Shown piece after piece: positions 6,762-13,693 of a stretch of DNA of 25,139 bases. This stretch comes from a bacterium. GTDB taxonomy: Bacteria; Patescibacteriota; Microgenomatia; Woykebacterales; RBG-16-39-9b. Every line of letters starts with the position of its first letter. Within the stretch, counting starts at the first letter, position 1. The DNA is taken from positions 1-25,139 of the forward strand of contig JAUYHE010000051.1 in NCBI GenBank assembly GCA_030690175.1, given 5' to 3'. The notes beneath the pieces are model-generated. The model saw only the letters and a program-made list of their open reading frames with translations, searched no databases and had not been told where the DNA came from. The position numbers were made by a program, and so were the translations under genes.

Positions 6762-7667
6762 ATGGCAGATATCGGTCGACTACTGACGGCGATGGTGACA
6801 CCTTTTCACCCTAGGGGAGGGGTGAACTACGGGATGGCAGGGAGGTTAGCGAACGCCCTTACAGATTCAGGTAGCGATGGTATTGTAGTAGCTGGAACCA
6901 CCGGTGAGTCACCAACACTCTCTCCGGAAGAGAAGCTCCGGCTTTTCTCTGAAGTTCGCAAGGCAGCTTCTGGTCGTGGAGCAGTAGTGGCTGGAACAGG
7001 CAGCAATTCCACAGCCGAGAGTATCAAACTCACCAGGTACGCAGAGGCCGCCGGCGTGGATGGAGTCCTACTGGTAGTACCTTACTACAACAAGCCGACT
7101 CCGGAAGGGCTTTATCAGCATTTCAGAGCGATAGCGGAGAGCACACGCTTGCCCTGCATCCTCTACAACGTTCCCGGTCGGACGTCGCTCAACATGATGG
7201 CCGAAACCACTTTGCGTCTGGCCCATGAGATTCCCAACATCGTGGGTATCAAGGAAGCTAGCGGCAACATGGCCCAAGTTGCCCATATTATCAACGGCGC
7301 TCCCGAAGGCTTCCACGTTTGGAGTGGCAACGACCAGGACACCTTCGACATCCTAACGCTGGGCGGTTATGGTGTAATTAGCGTCATCTCTCATCTGGTG
7401 GGGCTGCAAGTCAGAGAGATGGTGAGTTCAAAGGTGCCGGGAGATCTTGAGGACGCCAGTAAGGCGTCGCAAATACACAATCGTCTCCTGCCACTCGTGG
7501 AGGCATGTTTCAGAGTTTCCAACCCGATCCCGATCAAGTATGCTCTTAACCAACTCGGTTGGCAGGTGGGGAAGCCGCGACTGCCGCTACTTGAGCCAGA
7601 CGAAGAGACAGGCGAGCAGATCATGGTCGAGGTGCTCAAGCACAAGATCGATCTGCTAGTGCCCTAA
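6762..7667 (+). CDS. dapA: 4-hydroxy-tetrahydrodipicolinate synthase
   Basis: DapA condenses pyruvate with aspartate semialdehyde to start the diaminopimelate/lysine branch. The 301-residue TIM barrel shows GTTGESPTLSPEEK (T46 and T47 of the catalytic triad), YNVPGRTS with Y135, and the Schiff-base lysine K164 in VGIKEASGN. Length matches the family (about 290-300). ATG 6762 lies 7 nt after AAGGAGG (6748-6754); an in-frame GTG at 6756 is too close to that SD. It is cotranscribed with dapB and ends before a clear intrinsic terminator (7704-7736). The family also includes N-acetylneuraminate lyase-like aldolases, but the dapB neighbour supports DapA. Confidence 0.94.
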   Translation: MADIGRLLTAMVTPFHPRGGVNYGMAGRLANALTDSGSDGIVVAGTTGESPTLSPEEKLRLFSEVRKAASGRGAVVAGTGSNSTAESIKLTRYAEAAGVDGVLLVVPYYNKPTPEGLYQHFRAIAESTRLPCILYNVPGRTSLNMMAETTLRLAHEIPNIVGIKEASGNMAQVAHIINGAPEGFHVWSGNDQDTFDILTLGGYGVISVISHLVGLQVREMVSSKVPGDLEDASKASQIHNRLLPLVEACFRVSNPIPIKYALNQLGWQVGKPRLPLLEPDEETGEQIMVEVLKHKIDLLVP

Positions 7668-7703
7668 ACCAGATCGGCGGATCGAGATCAAGAGAGAGAG
7701 ACG

Positions 7704-7736
7704 AAGGCGGACCACAAACCACGTGGCCGCCTTTTT
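7704..7736 (+). terminator. intrinsic terminator after dapA
   Basis: GGCGG (7706-7710) pairs with CCGCC (7727-7731) and CCAC (7712-7715) with GTGG (7723-7726), with one bulged A and a 7-nt loop, followed by TTTTT (7732-7736). Confidence 0.85.
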
Positions 7737-7760
7737 CGTTTCTTTAAATTTTGTACCTTG

Positions 7761-7794
7761 GACAAGTTGGACAAGGCCTGGCCTTGTCCGCTCT
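7761..7794 (+). repeat. palindromic intergenic repeat, copy B (downstream of dapA)
   Basis: GGACAAGGCC-T-GGCCTTGTCC at 7769-7789 is a perfect 10-bp inverted repeat around one base, followed by GCTC. It matches copy A at 5811-5844 apart from the centre base and a few flanking bases, and is separate from the dapA terminator. Confidence 0.6.
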
Positions 7795-7821
7795 TGCTTG
7801 GGTCTGAATTTATGATAAACT
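7794..7821 (+). promoter_or_regulatory. probable purB promoter
   Basis: TTGCTT at 7794-7799, a 16-nt spacer, TAAACT at 7816-7821 preceded by TGA (extended -10). Predicted start is about 7828, directly before a hairpin with a T-run. The -35 is weak. Confidence 0.45.
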
Positions 7822-7829
7822 ATGCACGT

Positions 7830-7850
7830 CGACCTGCTGGTCGGTTTTTT
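7830..7850 (+). promoter_or_regulatory. promoter-proximal hairpin with T-run, purB leader
   Basis: CGACC (7830-7834) pairs with GGTCG (7839-7843) around TGCT, followed by G and six T (7845-7850). The architecture matches the dapB leader: promoter, hairpin with T-run at the very 5' end, then an SD and start codon. Confidence 0.5.
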
Positions 7851-7893
7851 AATTCTGGACATTAACAAGTACATATCGGAGGGAGTCGAGATT

Positions 7894-9252
7894 ATGGATA
7901 CCAAGTACATCGTTCCCGAAATTGCCAAGGTTTGGTCCGAACAAGGCCGCTTTGAGATGATGCTTTTGGTTGAAGTGGCCAACTGCGAAGCGTGGCACGC
8001 GAGGGGTGTAATCCCAGAAGAAGACATTCGGATTATCAGAGAAGCGGCCGATATCAACTGGCGGGTTTATCGAAACAGACTCCGGAAGAGCCGGCACGAT
8101 GTGAGTTCCTTCGTAGCGGCTGTTGCGTATGAAGTCGATAAGCGCGCTCGCCAAAGAGGTCTCAAGAGACACCCTGGTCGCTGGATTCACTACAAACTCA
8201 CCAGCTACGACCCATGGGACACTGTGCTTGCAATGCAGATACGGACATCGATCGGTATTCTGCTTGATCAAATCGACCGTCTGCTCTTTACTCTGCAGAG
8301 ACGAGGTACAGAACATTGGAATACGGTTATGATCGGACGGACACACGGCATGCACGCTGAGCCCACAACCCTTGGTGCCAAACTGGCCAACTACTGGTTT
8401 GTGCTTAGCGAGCACCGAAAGAATCTGGTAACTCACAGTGAGTTTTGGCAACTCGCGAAAATATCCGGGCCAGTGGGTACCCACGAAAATGTTCCTGAAG
8501 AGGTGGAGGAATTCATCGCTCGGTTGTTGGGCGTACGGCCGATACCGATCGCCACTCAGACGATCCACAGAGAGTGGGTGCTACGTTATCTGCATCAACT
8601 CAGCGAGGTTGCGGCAACGATTGAAAAGATTGGCACCGACATCCGTCTCCTGCAAATGCCCGAGATTTCTGAGGTGGAAGAATATTTCCCCGAGGAAGCA
8701 GAGGGTAGTAGCATAATGGTACACAAACGCAATCCCGAAGTCTGTGAACGCTGCTGCAGTCTGGCTCGGGAGGTGTCGGAGACAGTCAGTACCGCCAGGG
8801 CAAATGTACCTAACTGGCACGAACGAGACCTTACCACATCTGCGAACGAGCGAAGCACTCTTTTCCGCGCCAGTAACCTGGCAGTGTATATCACCGCGCA
8901 GATGGCAGTGGTGATAGAGCGCCTCCGAGTTTTCCCTAACCGAATGCGCGCCAACCTGGACTTAACCGCTGGGATAGTCCAGTCAGGGAAGGTGTTGAAC
9001 CTTCTGGTTGAGAAGGGCACGAATCGTACCAAGGCCCGACGTGTCATTGCGGCACACACCAATGCGGCATGGCAGACTTACCAAGGCGGGGACCCCATGC
9101 CATCTCTTAGGGAAATAATTCTGGCGGACCTAACTATCAGGCGGTGTCTTTCACGAGAAGGGATCGGGGCTTGCTTTGACCCAACGTACGAACAACTTCT
9201 GGAAGGGGTTAAAGTAAGTTTCCGGCGCCTTGGTTGGAACGTTCCAAAATAA
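7894..9252 (+). CDS. purB: adenylosuccinate lyase (fumarase/aspartase superfamily)
   Basis: PurB splits SAICAR to AICAR and adenylosuccinate to AMP, releasing fumarate each time. The 452-residue, mostly helical product has RHDV (H68), a HYKLTSYDPWDT segment, IGRTHGMHAEP (H141, H144) and the superfamily signature GSSIMVHKRNPE. ATG 7894 is supported by the SD GGAGGGAG (7878-7885); the longer frame from 7822 runs through the leader hairpin. The signature is unusual, with MVHKRNP instead of MPHKRNP and LTSYDPWD instead of the common LTSTDVVD, so this is a divergent member. The purC gene 32 nt downstream catalyses the step that makes its substrate, which supports the assignment. Confidence 0.88.
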   Translation: MDTKYIVPEIAKVWSEQGRFEMMLLVEVANCEAWHARGVIPEEDIRIIREAADINWRVYRNRLRKSRHDVSSFVAAVAYEVDKRARQRGLKRHPGRWIHYKLTSYDPWDTVLAMQIRTSIGILLDQIDRLLFTLQRRGTEHWNTVMIGRTHGMHAEPTTLGAKLANYWFVLSEHRKNLVTHSEFWQLAKISGPVGTHENVPEEVEEFIARLLGVRPIPIATQTIHREWVLRYLHQLSEVAATIEKIGTDIRLLQMPEISEVEEYFPEEAEGSSIMVHKRNPEVCERCCSLAREVSETVSTARANVPNWHERDLTTSANERSTLFRASNLAVYITAQMAVVIERLRVFPNRMRANLDLTAGIVQSGKVLNLLVEKGTNRTKARRVIAAHTNAAWQTYQGGDPMPSLREIILADLTIRRCLSREGIGACFDPTYEQLLEGVKVSFRRLGWNVPK

Positions 9253-9284
9253 AGGCTAATTTCGCCTAGTGTGGGAGGGATCAG

Positions 9285-10199
9285 ATGACCAGCGTAATGA
9301 TGGACAGCCGGCCTTTTCTAGAGCCCCTTGGGTTTTCTACCTTCAGCCGGGGGAAGGTGAGGGACATCTACGATCTGGGGGAGCACCTGCTTATCGTGGC
9401 TACAGATCGCATCTCGGCTTTTGATGTCGTCCTACCAACCGGTATCCCAGACAAGGGTAGGGTGCTTACCCAGCTGTCAGCGTTCTGGTTTGAAGAAACA
9501 GCAAGTATTGTACCCAATCACTTTGTTCGATTTGTGGACCAGATTGACATTCCCCAAGCCCCGATGAAGCTTCCGCAAGAGTTGGTTGGTAGGTCAATGG
9601 TCGTGCGGAAAGCAAGGCCGTTGCTGGTGGAGTGTATCGTGCGGGGGTACACTGTACTAAACAGCGCTGGCTGGAAGGAATATCACGAGAGTGGTTCTAT
9701 CTGCGGTATCCGGTTGCCAAAAGGCCTTCAAGAGGCGCAGGAGCTGGCCGAGCCTATCTTTACACCAACCACAAAAGCGGAACAGGGGCACGACGAAAAT
9801 ATTACCTTTGGCCAGGTGGTCGATTCGATTGGCGCCTTTCCCGCGCACTTAATGACTCGGTACTCTCTCGCTGTGTATCGATATGGGTGTGACTACGCCA
9901 GACAACGCGGAATAATCATTGCCGACACGAAGTTCGAATTTGGCCAGTTAGACAGCACGGTCATCATGATCGACGAGTGTTTGACTCCAGACTCCAGCCG
10001 CTTCTGGCCGGCGGAACAGTACGAGGCGGGATGTTCTCAGCCCAGTTTTGACAAGCAATACGTGCGGGACTACCTGACGCAGATCGGTTGGGATCGCACG
10101 CCACCAGCGCCTGAACTTCCCGTGCAAGTTGCCGAAAGAACAGGCGAAAAGTATCGCGAGGCGTTCGAGCGACTTACAGGTGGGGAGTTAATAACATAA
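9285..10199 (+). CDS. purC: phosphoribosylaminoimidazole-succinocarboxamide (SAICAR) synthase
   Basis: PurC joins CAIR and aspartate with ATP to form SAICAR, the substrate of PurB. The 304-residue product shows the nucleotide-binding GKVRDIYDLG near the N-terminus (about 23-32), ATDRISAFDVVLPTGIPDKG (about 44-63) and the VECIVRGYTVLNSAGWKEY region. DTKFEFGQ and IMIDECLTPDSSRFWP follow in the catalytic half. Length fits the longer PurC type (about 300, like yeast Ade1) rather than the 237-residue E. coli form. ATG 9285 follows GGGAGGG. It is the second gene of the purB-purC pair and is closed by a strong terminator. Confidence 0.95.
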   Translation: MTSVMMDSRPFLEPLGFSTFSRGKVRDIYDLGEHLLIVATDRISAFDVVLPTGIPDKGRVLTQLSAFWFEETASIVPNHFVRFVDQIDIPQAPMKLPQELVGRSMVVRKARPLLVECIVRGYTVLNSAGWKEYHESGSICGIRLPKGLQEAQELAEPIFTPTTKAEQGHDENITFGQVVDSIGAFPAHLMTRYSLAVYRYGCDYARQRGIIIADTKFEFGQLDSTVIMIDECLTPDSSRFWPAEQYEAGCSQPSFDKQYVRDYLTQIGWDRTPPAPELPVQVAERTGEKYREAFERLTGGELIT

Positions 10200-10217
10200 T
10201 AGCGGATGAAGAAGAGG

Positions 10218-10261
10218 GACAAAGGGCGCTGATCTTGCTAATGATCAGCGCTTTGTCTTTT
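10218..10261 (+). terminator. intrinsic terminator after purC
   Basis: A long stem: GACAAA (10218-10223) with TTTGTC (10252-10257), a GG bulge, then GCGCTGATC (10226-10234) with GATCAGCGC (10243-10251) around an 8-nt loop, followed by TTTT. Its end overlaps the -35 of the next promoter. Confidence 0.85.
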
Positions 10262-10288
10262 GACAAGCAAACAAGGCAGGTGTATAAT
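10260..10288 (+). promoter_or_regulatory. perfect-consensus sigma70 promoter
   Basis: TTGACA at 10260-10265, a 17-nt spacer, TATAAT at 10283-10288: both boxes match consensus at every base. It drives the exported-protein gene at 10335, with a leader of about 40 nt. Confidence 0.88.
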
Positions 10289-10334
10289 CTGCCGCTAGCT
10301 ATAGAGTAAGTTAGTGATTGGGAGGGAGAGATCC

Positions 10335-10937
10335 TTGAAGAAGACCAATGGTAAGGTCATCATTCCGTTGATCGCGATGCTGGCGTTTGCGGCTCTCTTG
10401 GCGGTCCTTATAACGGATTCCCCAGGGCAAGGAGTTTTGGGGTCAAGAACAGAGGTGGATATCGAGATTTCACCTTTCGTACCGACTCCGACCCCCACTC
10501 CTGTCCCGGAACTCACGGACTACTGTCCGCCAAAGAGTCTTCGGTGGCCCAGTTTGTGGGATCAGCGTATGGGGGCGACTTTTACACGTCTTGTGGGGGA
10601 CCGACTGGGTTTGATAACGGGTCAGCACTTCTGCCTAATTTATTGGCAGGGTCAATACGCAGCCGTCCTCGATCTTCGCAGTGGGGACGCGATCGCCGAG
10701 ATCAAAACCTGGTTCCAGCGAAACCTGGGGGAGTACGACTACGATACCTGCTCTCTCGTGAGTCAGCTGCGCTTGATTACTCTTCGGGATGACCCAGTAG
10801 GCCACCCGATCGATCTATGCAACCCTGGGACACCGACCAAACCAGAGGACAAGCCAGAAGAAGGTGGAGAGTATTACTTCATTTGGCTGCAAGGCACGCG
10901 AGTTTCGCAAGAAACGAGCGTGCCTTCAATCGTTTAA
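10335..10937 (+). CDS. exported or membrane-anchored protein of unknown function (TTG start)
   Basis: A 200-residue product of no family I recognise. The N-terminus (MKKTNGKVIIPLIAMLAFAALLAVLI) is a signal peptide or anchor. A Pro/Thr stretch (PTPTPTPVP) links to an extracytoplasmic domain with four cysteines (in TDYCPP, QHFCLIYW, YDTCSLV and IDLCNPG), which could form two disulfides. TTG 10335 is chosen because GGAGGGAG (10320-10328) lies six bases upstream; an in-frame GTG at 10314 precedes that SD. The perfect promoter suggests high expression. The last codons form a hairpin with a GNRA loop (10891-10926). It stands alone between the purBC unit and two small genes. Confidence 0.75.
   Translation: MKKTNGKVIIPLIAMLAFAALLAVLITDSPGQGVLGSRTEVDIEISPFVPTPTPTPVPELTDYCPPKSLRWPSLWDQRMGATFTRLVGDRLGLITGQHFCLIYWQGQYAAVLDLRSGDAIAEIKTWFQRNLGEYDYDTCSLVSQLRLITLRDDPVGHPIDLCNPGTPTKPEDKPEEGGEYYFIWLQGTRVSQETSVPSIV
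10891..10926 (+). other. hairpin with GCAA tetraloop and tandem G-A mismatches at gene 3' end
   Basis: AAGGCACGC (10891-10899) pairs with GCGTGCCTT (10918-10926). Inside it, GTTTC (10902-10906) pairs with GAAAC (10911-10915) around GCAA, and the two helices are separated by GA opposite GA. It lies inside the last codons of the upstream gene. No T-run follows. Confidence 0.6.
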
Positions 10938-10940
10938 AGA

Positions 10941-10969
10941 TTGACAAAGTCACCCAAAAATGGTTAAAT
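10941..10969 (+). promoter_or_regulatory. promoter for a candidate small RNA
   Basis: TTGACA at 10941-10946, a 17-nt spacer, TTAAAT at 10964-10969. Predicted start is about 10976, only about 68 nt before an intrinsic terminator. Confidence 0.45.
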
Positions 10970-10975
10970 AAATTT

Positions 10976-11043
10976 TTAGAATGCATCGATTCAGAAAGGG
11001 AAGCAATCAACATAATTAATTAGCCCGAGAGGGCTATTTTTTT
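10976..11043 (+). ncRNA. candidate small RNA (about 68 nt)
   Basis: The segment between the promoter at 10941-10969 and the terminator at 11021-11043 has no convincing gene; the only ORF is 12 codons from ATG 10981 with no SD. It could equally be the 3' UTR of the upstream gene. Confidence 0.25.
11021..11043 (+). terminator. intrinsic terminator
   Basis: TAGCCC (11021-11026) pairs with GGGCTA (11031-11036) around GAGA, followed by seven T (11037-11043). Confidence 0.85.
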
Positions 11044-11099
11044 ATGCCAAAAAAGGGGGATAGGTGAGGAAGAATATTCTACTGGGAGGGGTTAAGATA

Positions 11100-11309
11100 G
11101 TGCGTAAGCGACGGGGGAAAAAGCCCGTTTCGGATTATCGAGTAAGGTTTAACGGGGAGATCCGAAGTGCCAGTGGCGTTTGGACCCAGGAGCAATGCCG
11201 TGAGTACGTAAATAATTTCTGGCAGTTTATTAAAGGGCAAAACGCTGTGTATCACGATTGGACTACCGTAACTGTTGTTACGACAAGAGACGAAGGGGAG
11301 GCAGAGTGA
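11100..11309 (+). CDS. small basic protein of unknown function (GTG start)
   Basis: A 69-residue product starting MRKRRGKKPVSDYRVRF, with a basic N-terminus and a WTQEQCREYVNNFWQF helix; I do not recognise a family. GTG 11100 lies 8 nt after GGGAGGGG (11084-11091). An in-frame GTG at 11064, preceded by GGGGG, would give 81 residues and cannot be excluded. Its TGA stop overlaps the GTG start of the next gene (GTGA), so the two are translationally coupled and probably functionally linked. The short strand-turn-strand look could suit a small DNA-binding domain, but this is a guess. Confidence 0.6.
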   Translation: MRKRRGKKPVSDYRVRFNGEIRSASGVWTQEQCREYVNNFWQFIKGQNAVYHDWTTVTVVTTRDEGEAE

Positions 11310-11659
11310 GCATCTCGTTCAAAGAGGCGCGCCAAATCCTGAAGAAATTAGGTATAGAGGCCCACCCGGTGGGGGATGGGAGAACTTTTTACGGAATTCC
11401 TTTCACCCATGCATGTGGGAGAGAGATTCCTTGGTTGGTATTGATAAATTCCAATCTGGGAACAGTGGAGAGTGGGGGTGCCTATTGCGAGAATTGTCGG
11501 GGGGAGGTTGAAGCAGTCCCAATCGATCATCTTAGATTGGTTGGGAAACCACTTCTGGCAGAGATCGTAGCGATGGGGCGGCGACTCGACGAAGCGCTAG
11601 CGAGTAACGCGCGTTGGTTTAATGAGATGATGTCTGCCCGCACCATCGAACCGTCGTGA
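11306..11659 (+). CDS. small Cys/His-containing protein, possible zinc ribbon (GTG start)
   Basis: A 117-residue product of unknown family. The first 30 residues (FKEARQILKKLGIEAHPVGDGRTFYGIPF) look like a small alpha/beta unit. HAC (about residues 35-37) and CENC (about 60-63, in GAYCENCRG) could provide zinc ligands. The C-terminal part is helical (LLAEIVAMGRRLDEALASNARW). The start is the GTG overlapping the previous stop, with GGGGAGG at 11295-11301; the open frame further upstream is not needed. An intrinsic terminator follows at 11678. With the preceding gene it forms a small accessory operon. Confidence 0.6.
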   Translation: MSISFKEARQILKKLGIEAHPVGDGRTFYGIPFTHACGREIPWLVLINSNLGTVESGGAYCENCRGEVEAVPIDHLRLVGKPLLAEIVAMGRRLDEALASNARWFNEMMSARTIEPS

Positions 11660-11677
11660 CAAGGATCTCACCGACAC

Positions 11678-11707
11678 GAAGCGGCCATCAGGTCGCTTCC
11701 TTCTTTT
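11678..11707 (+). terminator. intrinsic terminator
   Basis: GAAGCGGCC (11678-11686) pairs with GGTCGCTTC (11691-11699), with one G-U wobble, around ATCA, followed by CTTCTTTT. Confidence 0.8.
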
Positions 11708-11722
11708 GTGCTTTACACCTGG

Positions 11723-11731
11723 TGGTAAACT
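11723..11731 (+). promoter_or_regulatory. extended -10 element for htrA
   Basis: TGG-TAAACT at 11723-11731, ending 7 nt before ATG 11739. No good -35 is seen at the right distance and there is no SD. Confidence 0.35.
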
Positions 11732-11738
11732 TATATTA

Positions 11739-12878
11739 ATGCTCAAGGAACGAAAAAATCAGATTCTGATTGCTACTATCATTCTAGTTGCTTTACTAGC
11801 CGCATTTATTGGCGCTGCTGCCGGTTCTACGTACCCAAATTGGGCCAACAAGATTTCCTTTTTACCCGAATTTTTAAAACCCAAAACGACCAATTTGCAA
11901 GAAGTAAAGCAAAATGGTGAACGGGTTGTTCGTACGGTTGAAGAAAGCGCTGTAATTGATGTTGTGGATAGTGCCTCACCAGCAGTGGTTTCTATTGTTG
12001 CCCAAACCGTTTCTCTAGACCCCATCCAAGGCGTCAGGCAAAATCAGCAGGGAATCGGAACCGGTTTTATTGTCAAAAGTGACGGCGTGATCTTGACCAA
12101 TTCGCACGTTGTGGCTAATGAATCTATTTCTTATAAAGTTGTAGCTAAGGATAAAAAAGCGTACGTGGTGAAAAAAATCGATCGCGATCCCACGATTGAT
12201 TTCGCTATCCTAAAAATCGATGCAAAGCAGCTCCCTATAGTGTCCCTTGGAGATTCAAATTCAATAAGAGTTGGTCAAAAAGTAGTGGCAATCGGTAACG
12301 CTTTGGGGCAATTTGATAATACGGTGACGGTCGGTGTGATTTCTGGGATTGGTCGTGGTGTCACCGCTTCTGATACTCTGGGAGTTTTCCAGGAGACGCT
12401 TGAAAATATTATTCAGACCGATGCTGCTCTCAATCCCGGGAATTCCGGTGGGCCGCTGCTTGATTTATCGGGGAACGTAATTGGTATCAACTTCGCTACT
12501 ACCGTGGGAGCTGAAAATCTTGGTTTTGTGATCCCAATCAATGAAGTAAAGGGGGTTTTAAACCAGTATTATGAAAAGGGTCGAATCGTGCGACCTTTCT
12601 TGGGAGTGGGTGGAGAAGTAATTGATCGAGTAACAGCTGCTTTGAACAACGTACCCCAGGGAATATTTATTCGTCAGGTGGTCCCTAGCTCTCCAGCTGC
12701 CAAAGCCGGAATACAAACTGGCGATATTATGACGAAATTTGGCACAGTTTTCTTGGATGAAGGGATAGCTCTCGCCGCTGTAGTTGGAAAATTTAAAGTT
12801 GGTGAAACAGTGGGGATAGAACTTTGGCGGGAGGGTAAGACCATGAAATTAAAAGCAGTTTTGGCAGAAGCTCCGTAA
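11739..12878 (+). CDS. htrA: HtrA/DegP-type serine protease with PDZ domain
   Basis: A membrane-anchored protein quality-control protease. The 379-residue product has an N-terminal anchor (about 10-30), a linker, and a trypsin-like domain. The catalytic triad is H123 (LTNSHVV), D154 (PTIDFAILK) and S236 (NPGNSGGP). One C-terminal PDZ domain follows (about 285-375, with PQGIFIRQVVPSSPAAKAG). ATG 11739 gives a short basic N-terminus before the anchor; there is no SD and a possible extended -10 lies 7 nt upstream. It is convergent with prmC, whose stop is 20 nt away. One PDZ rather than two fits the DegS/HtrA subtype. Confidence 0.93.
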   Translation: MLKERKNQILIATIILVALLAAFIGAAAGSTYPNWANKISFLPEFLKPKTTNLQEVKQNGERVVRTVEESAVIDVVDSASPAVVSIVAQTVSLDPIQGVRQNQQGIGTGFIVKSDGVILTNSHVVANESISYKVVAKDKKAYVVKKIDRDPTIDFAILKIDAKQLPIVSLGDSNSIRVGQKVVAIGNALGQFDNTVTVGVISGIGRGVTASDTLGVFQETLENIIQTDAALNPGNSGGPLLDLSGNVIGINFATTVGAENLGFVIPINEVKGVLNQYYEKGRIVRPFLGVGGEVIDRVTAALNNVPQGIFIRQVVPSSPAAKAGIQTGDIMTKFGTVFLDEGIALAAVVGKFKVGETVGIELWREGKTMKLKAVLAEAP

Positions 12879-12898
12879 TGCAGGAAGCAGAATTAAAA

Positions 12899-13684
12899 TC
12901 AGAAAATGACTACTTGGCCCTCGTTGAATCTTTTTATTTCGATATTTCCATCTATCTCGTAAAAAAGAAGGCCATTTTGTTTTAATACTTTTGGCGCCTG
13001 GGAAAATAGTTTTCGGTAAAGAGCCAGGCCATCGCGGCCACCATCAAGGGCGACGCGTGGTTCCCAGCGGGTTATTTCTGGTTGAAGATACGCGAAACGC
13101 GGCCGGGGAATGTAGGGCAAATTAGCGACGATAATATCTACCGGCTGCTCAAGAGGCGCCAGTAGATCACCTTGGATGATCTCAATTTGATTGGAAAGCG
13201 AGTGATAGCGAATATTTTCCTTTGCTAGACTAATCGCTGCCAAATCCTTTTCGATGGCGTAAATTTTCGCAAACGGGGCTGCTTTTGCCAGGGAGATGGC
13301 GATGTTACCGCTACCAGTCCCCACGTCAGCGATAGTTAGTTTGTCATATTCCCAGTGATTGTCTCGATTTCGGTTTGGAATGGAAAAAATATGAGCCACT
13401 ACTTGCCGAACAAGTTCTTCGGTTTCAGGTCGAGGGACCATCGCTCTTTTGTCTATTTTGAACTTCAAACCACAAAACTCTTTATAACCCAAAATGTAGG
13501 GGAGAGGCTCGTGCTTGGTCCGTCTTTTGATAAATTCTTTAAGTTTGACAGTTTGAGTTTCGTTTAATTTAAATTCTGGGAAAGCTTTTATAAACGATCG
13601 GTCTTTACCTAAGAGATGAGCAAGAAAGATCTCAACTTCGGTTGGATCGATTTTGGATTTTTGGAAGGTCTTTTCTATCAGCAC
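12899..13684 (-). CDS. prmC: peptide chain release factor N5-glutamine methyltransferase
   Basis: PrmC methylates the glutamine of the GGQ motif in release factors, using SAM. The 261-residue product has the N-terminal helical domain (about 1-75), RPETE (85-89), the SAM-binding VGTGSGNIA (121-129) and NLPY (188-191). NLPY replaces the common NPPY motif; the second position is variable while N, P and Y hold the Gln substrate. The start is GTG 13684. The C-terminus is about 20 residues shorter than usual, ending soon after the FYEIDG strand. It follows prfA, its substrate gene, by 81 nt, and also has its own -10 with a palindrome. Confidence 0.92.
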   Translation of the reverse strand: MLIEKTFQKSKIDPTEVEIFLAHLLGKDRSFIKAFPEFKLNETQTVKLKEFIKRRTKHEPLPYILGYKEFCGLKFKIDKRAMVPRPETEELVRQVVAHIFSIPNRNRDNHWEYDKLTIADVGTGSGNIAISLAKAAPFAKIYAIEKDLAAISLAKENIRYHSLSNQIEIIQGDLLAPLEQPVDIIVANLPYIPRPRFAYLQPEITRWEPRVALDGGRDGLALYRKLFSQAPKVLKQNGLLFYEIDGNIEIKRFNEGQVVIF

Positions 13685-13693
13685 GGGTTACTA

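Noticed and set aside
7849..8568. 239-codon minus-strand ORF opposite purB
   Set aside because: It lies opposite conserved PurB motifs and has no recognisable protein features or signals; it is a by-product of codon bias in a GC-richer gene.
8595..9062. 155-codon minus-strand ORF opposite purB
   Set aside because: Same reasoning: it covers the conserved signature region of PurB and shows no initiation signals.
10817..11023. 68-codon plus-strand ORF overlapping the end of the exported-protein gene
   Set aside because: No SD, out of frame with a better-supported gene, and it runs through the terminal hairpin and small-RNA promoter.
11732..11737. TATATT as the htrA -10 box
   Set aside because: It would place the transcription start inside the coding sequence; the extended -10 at 11723-11731 fits better.
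12878..12960. Frameshift truncating the prmC C-terminus
   Set aside because: The other two frames past the stop do not continue a PrmC-like sequence convincingly, so a natural short C-terminus is the simpler reading.
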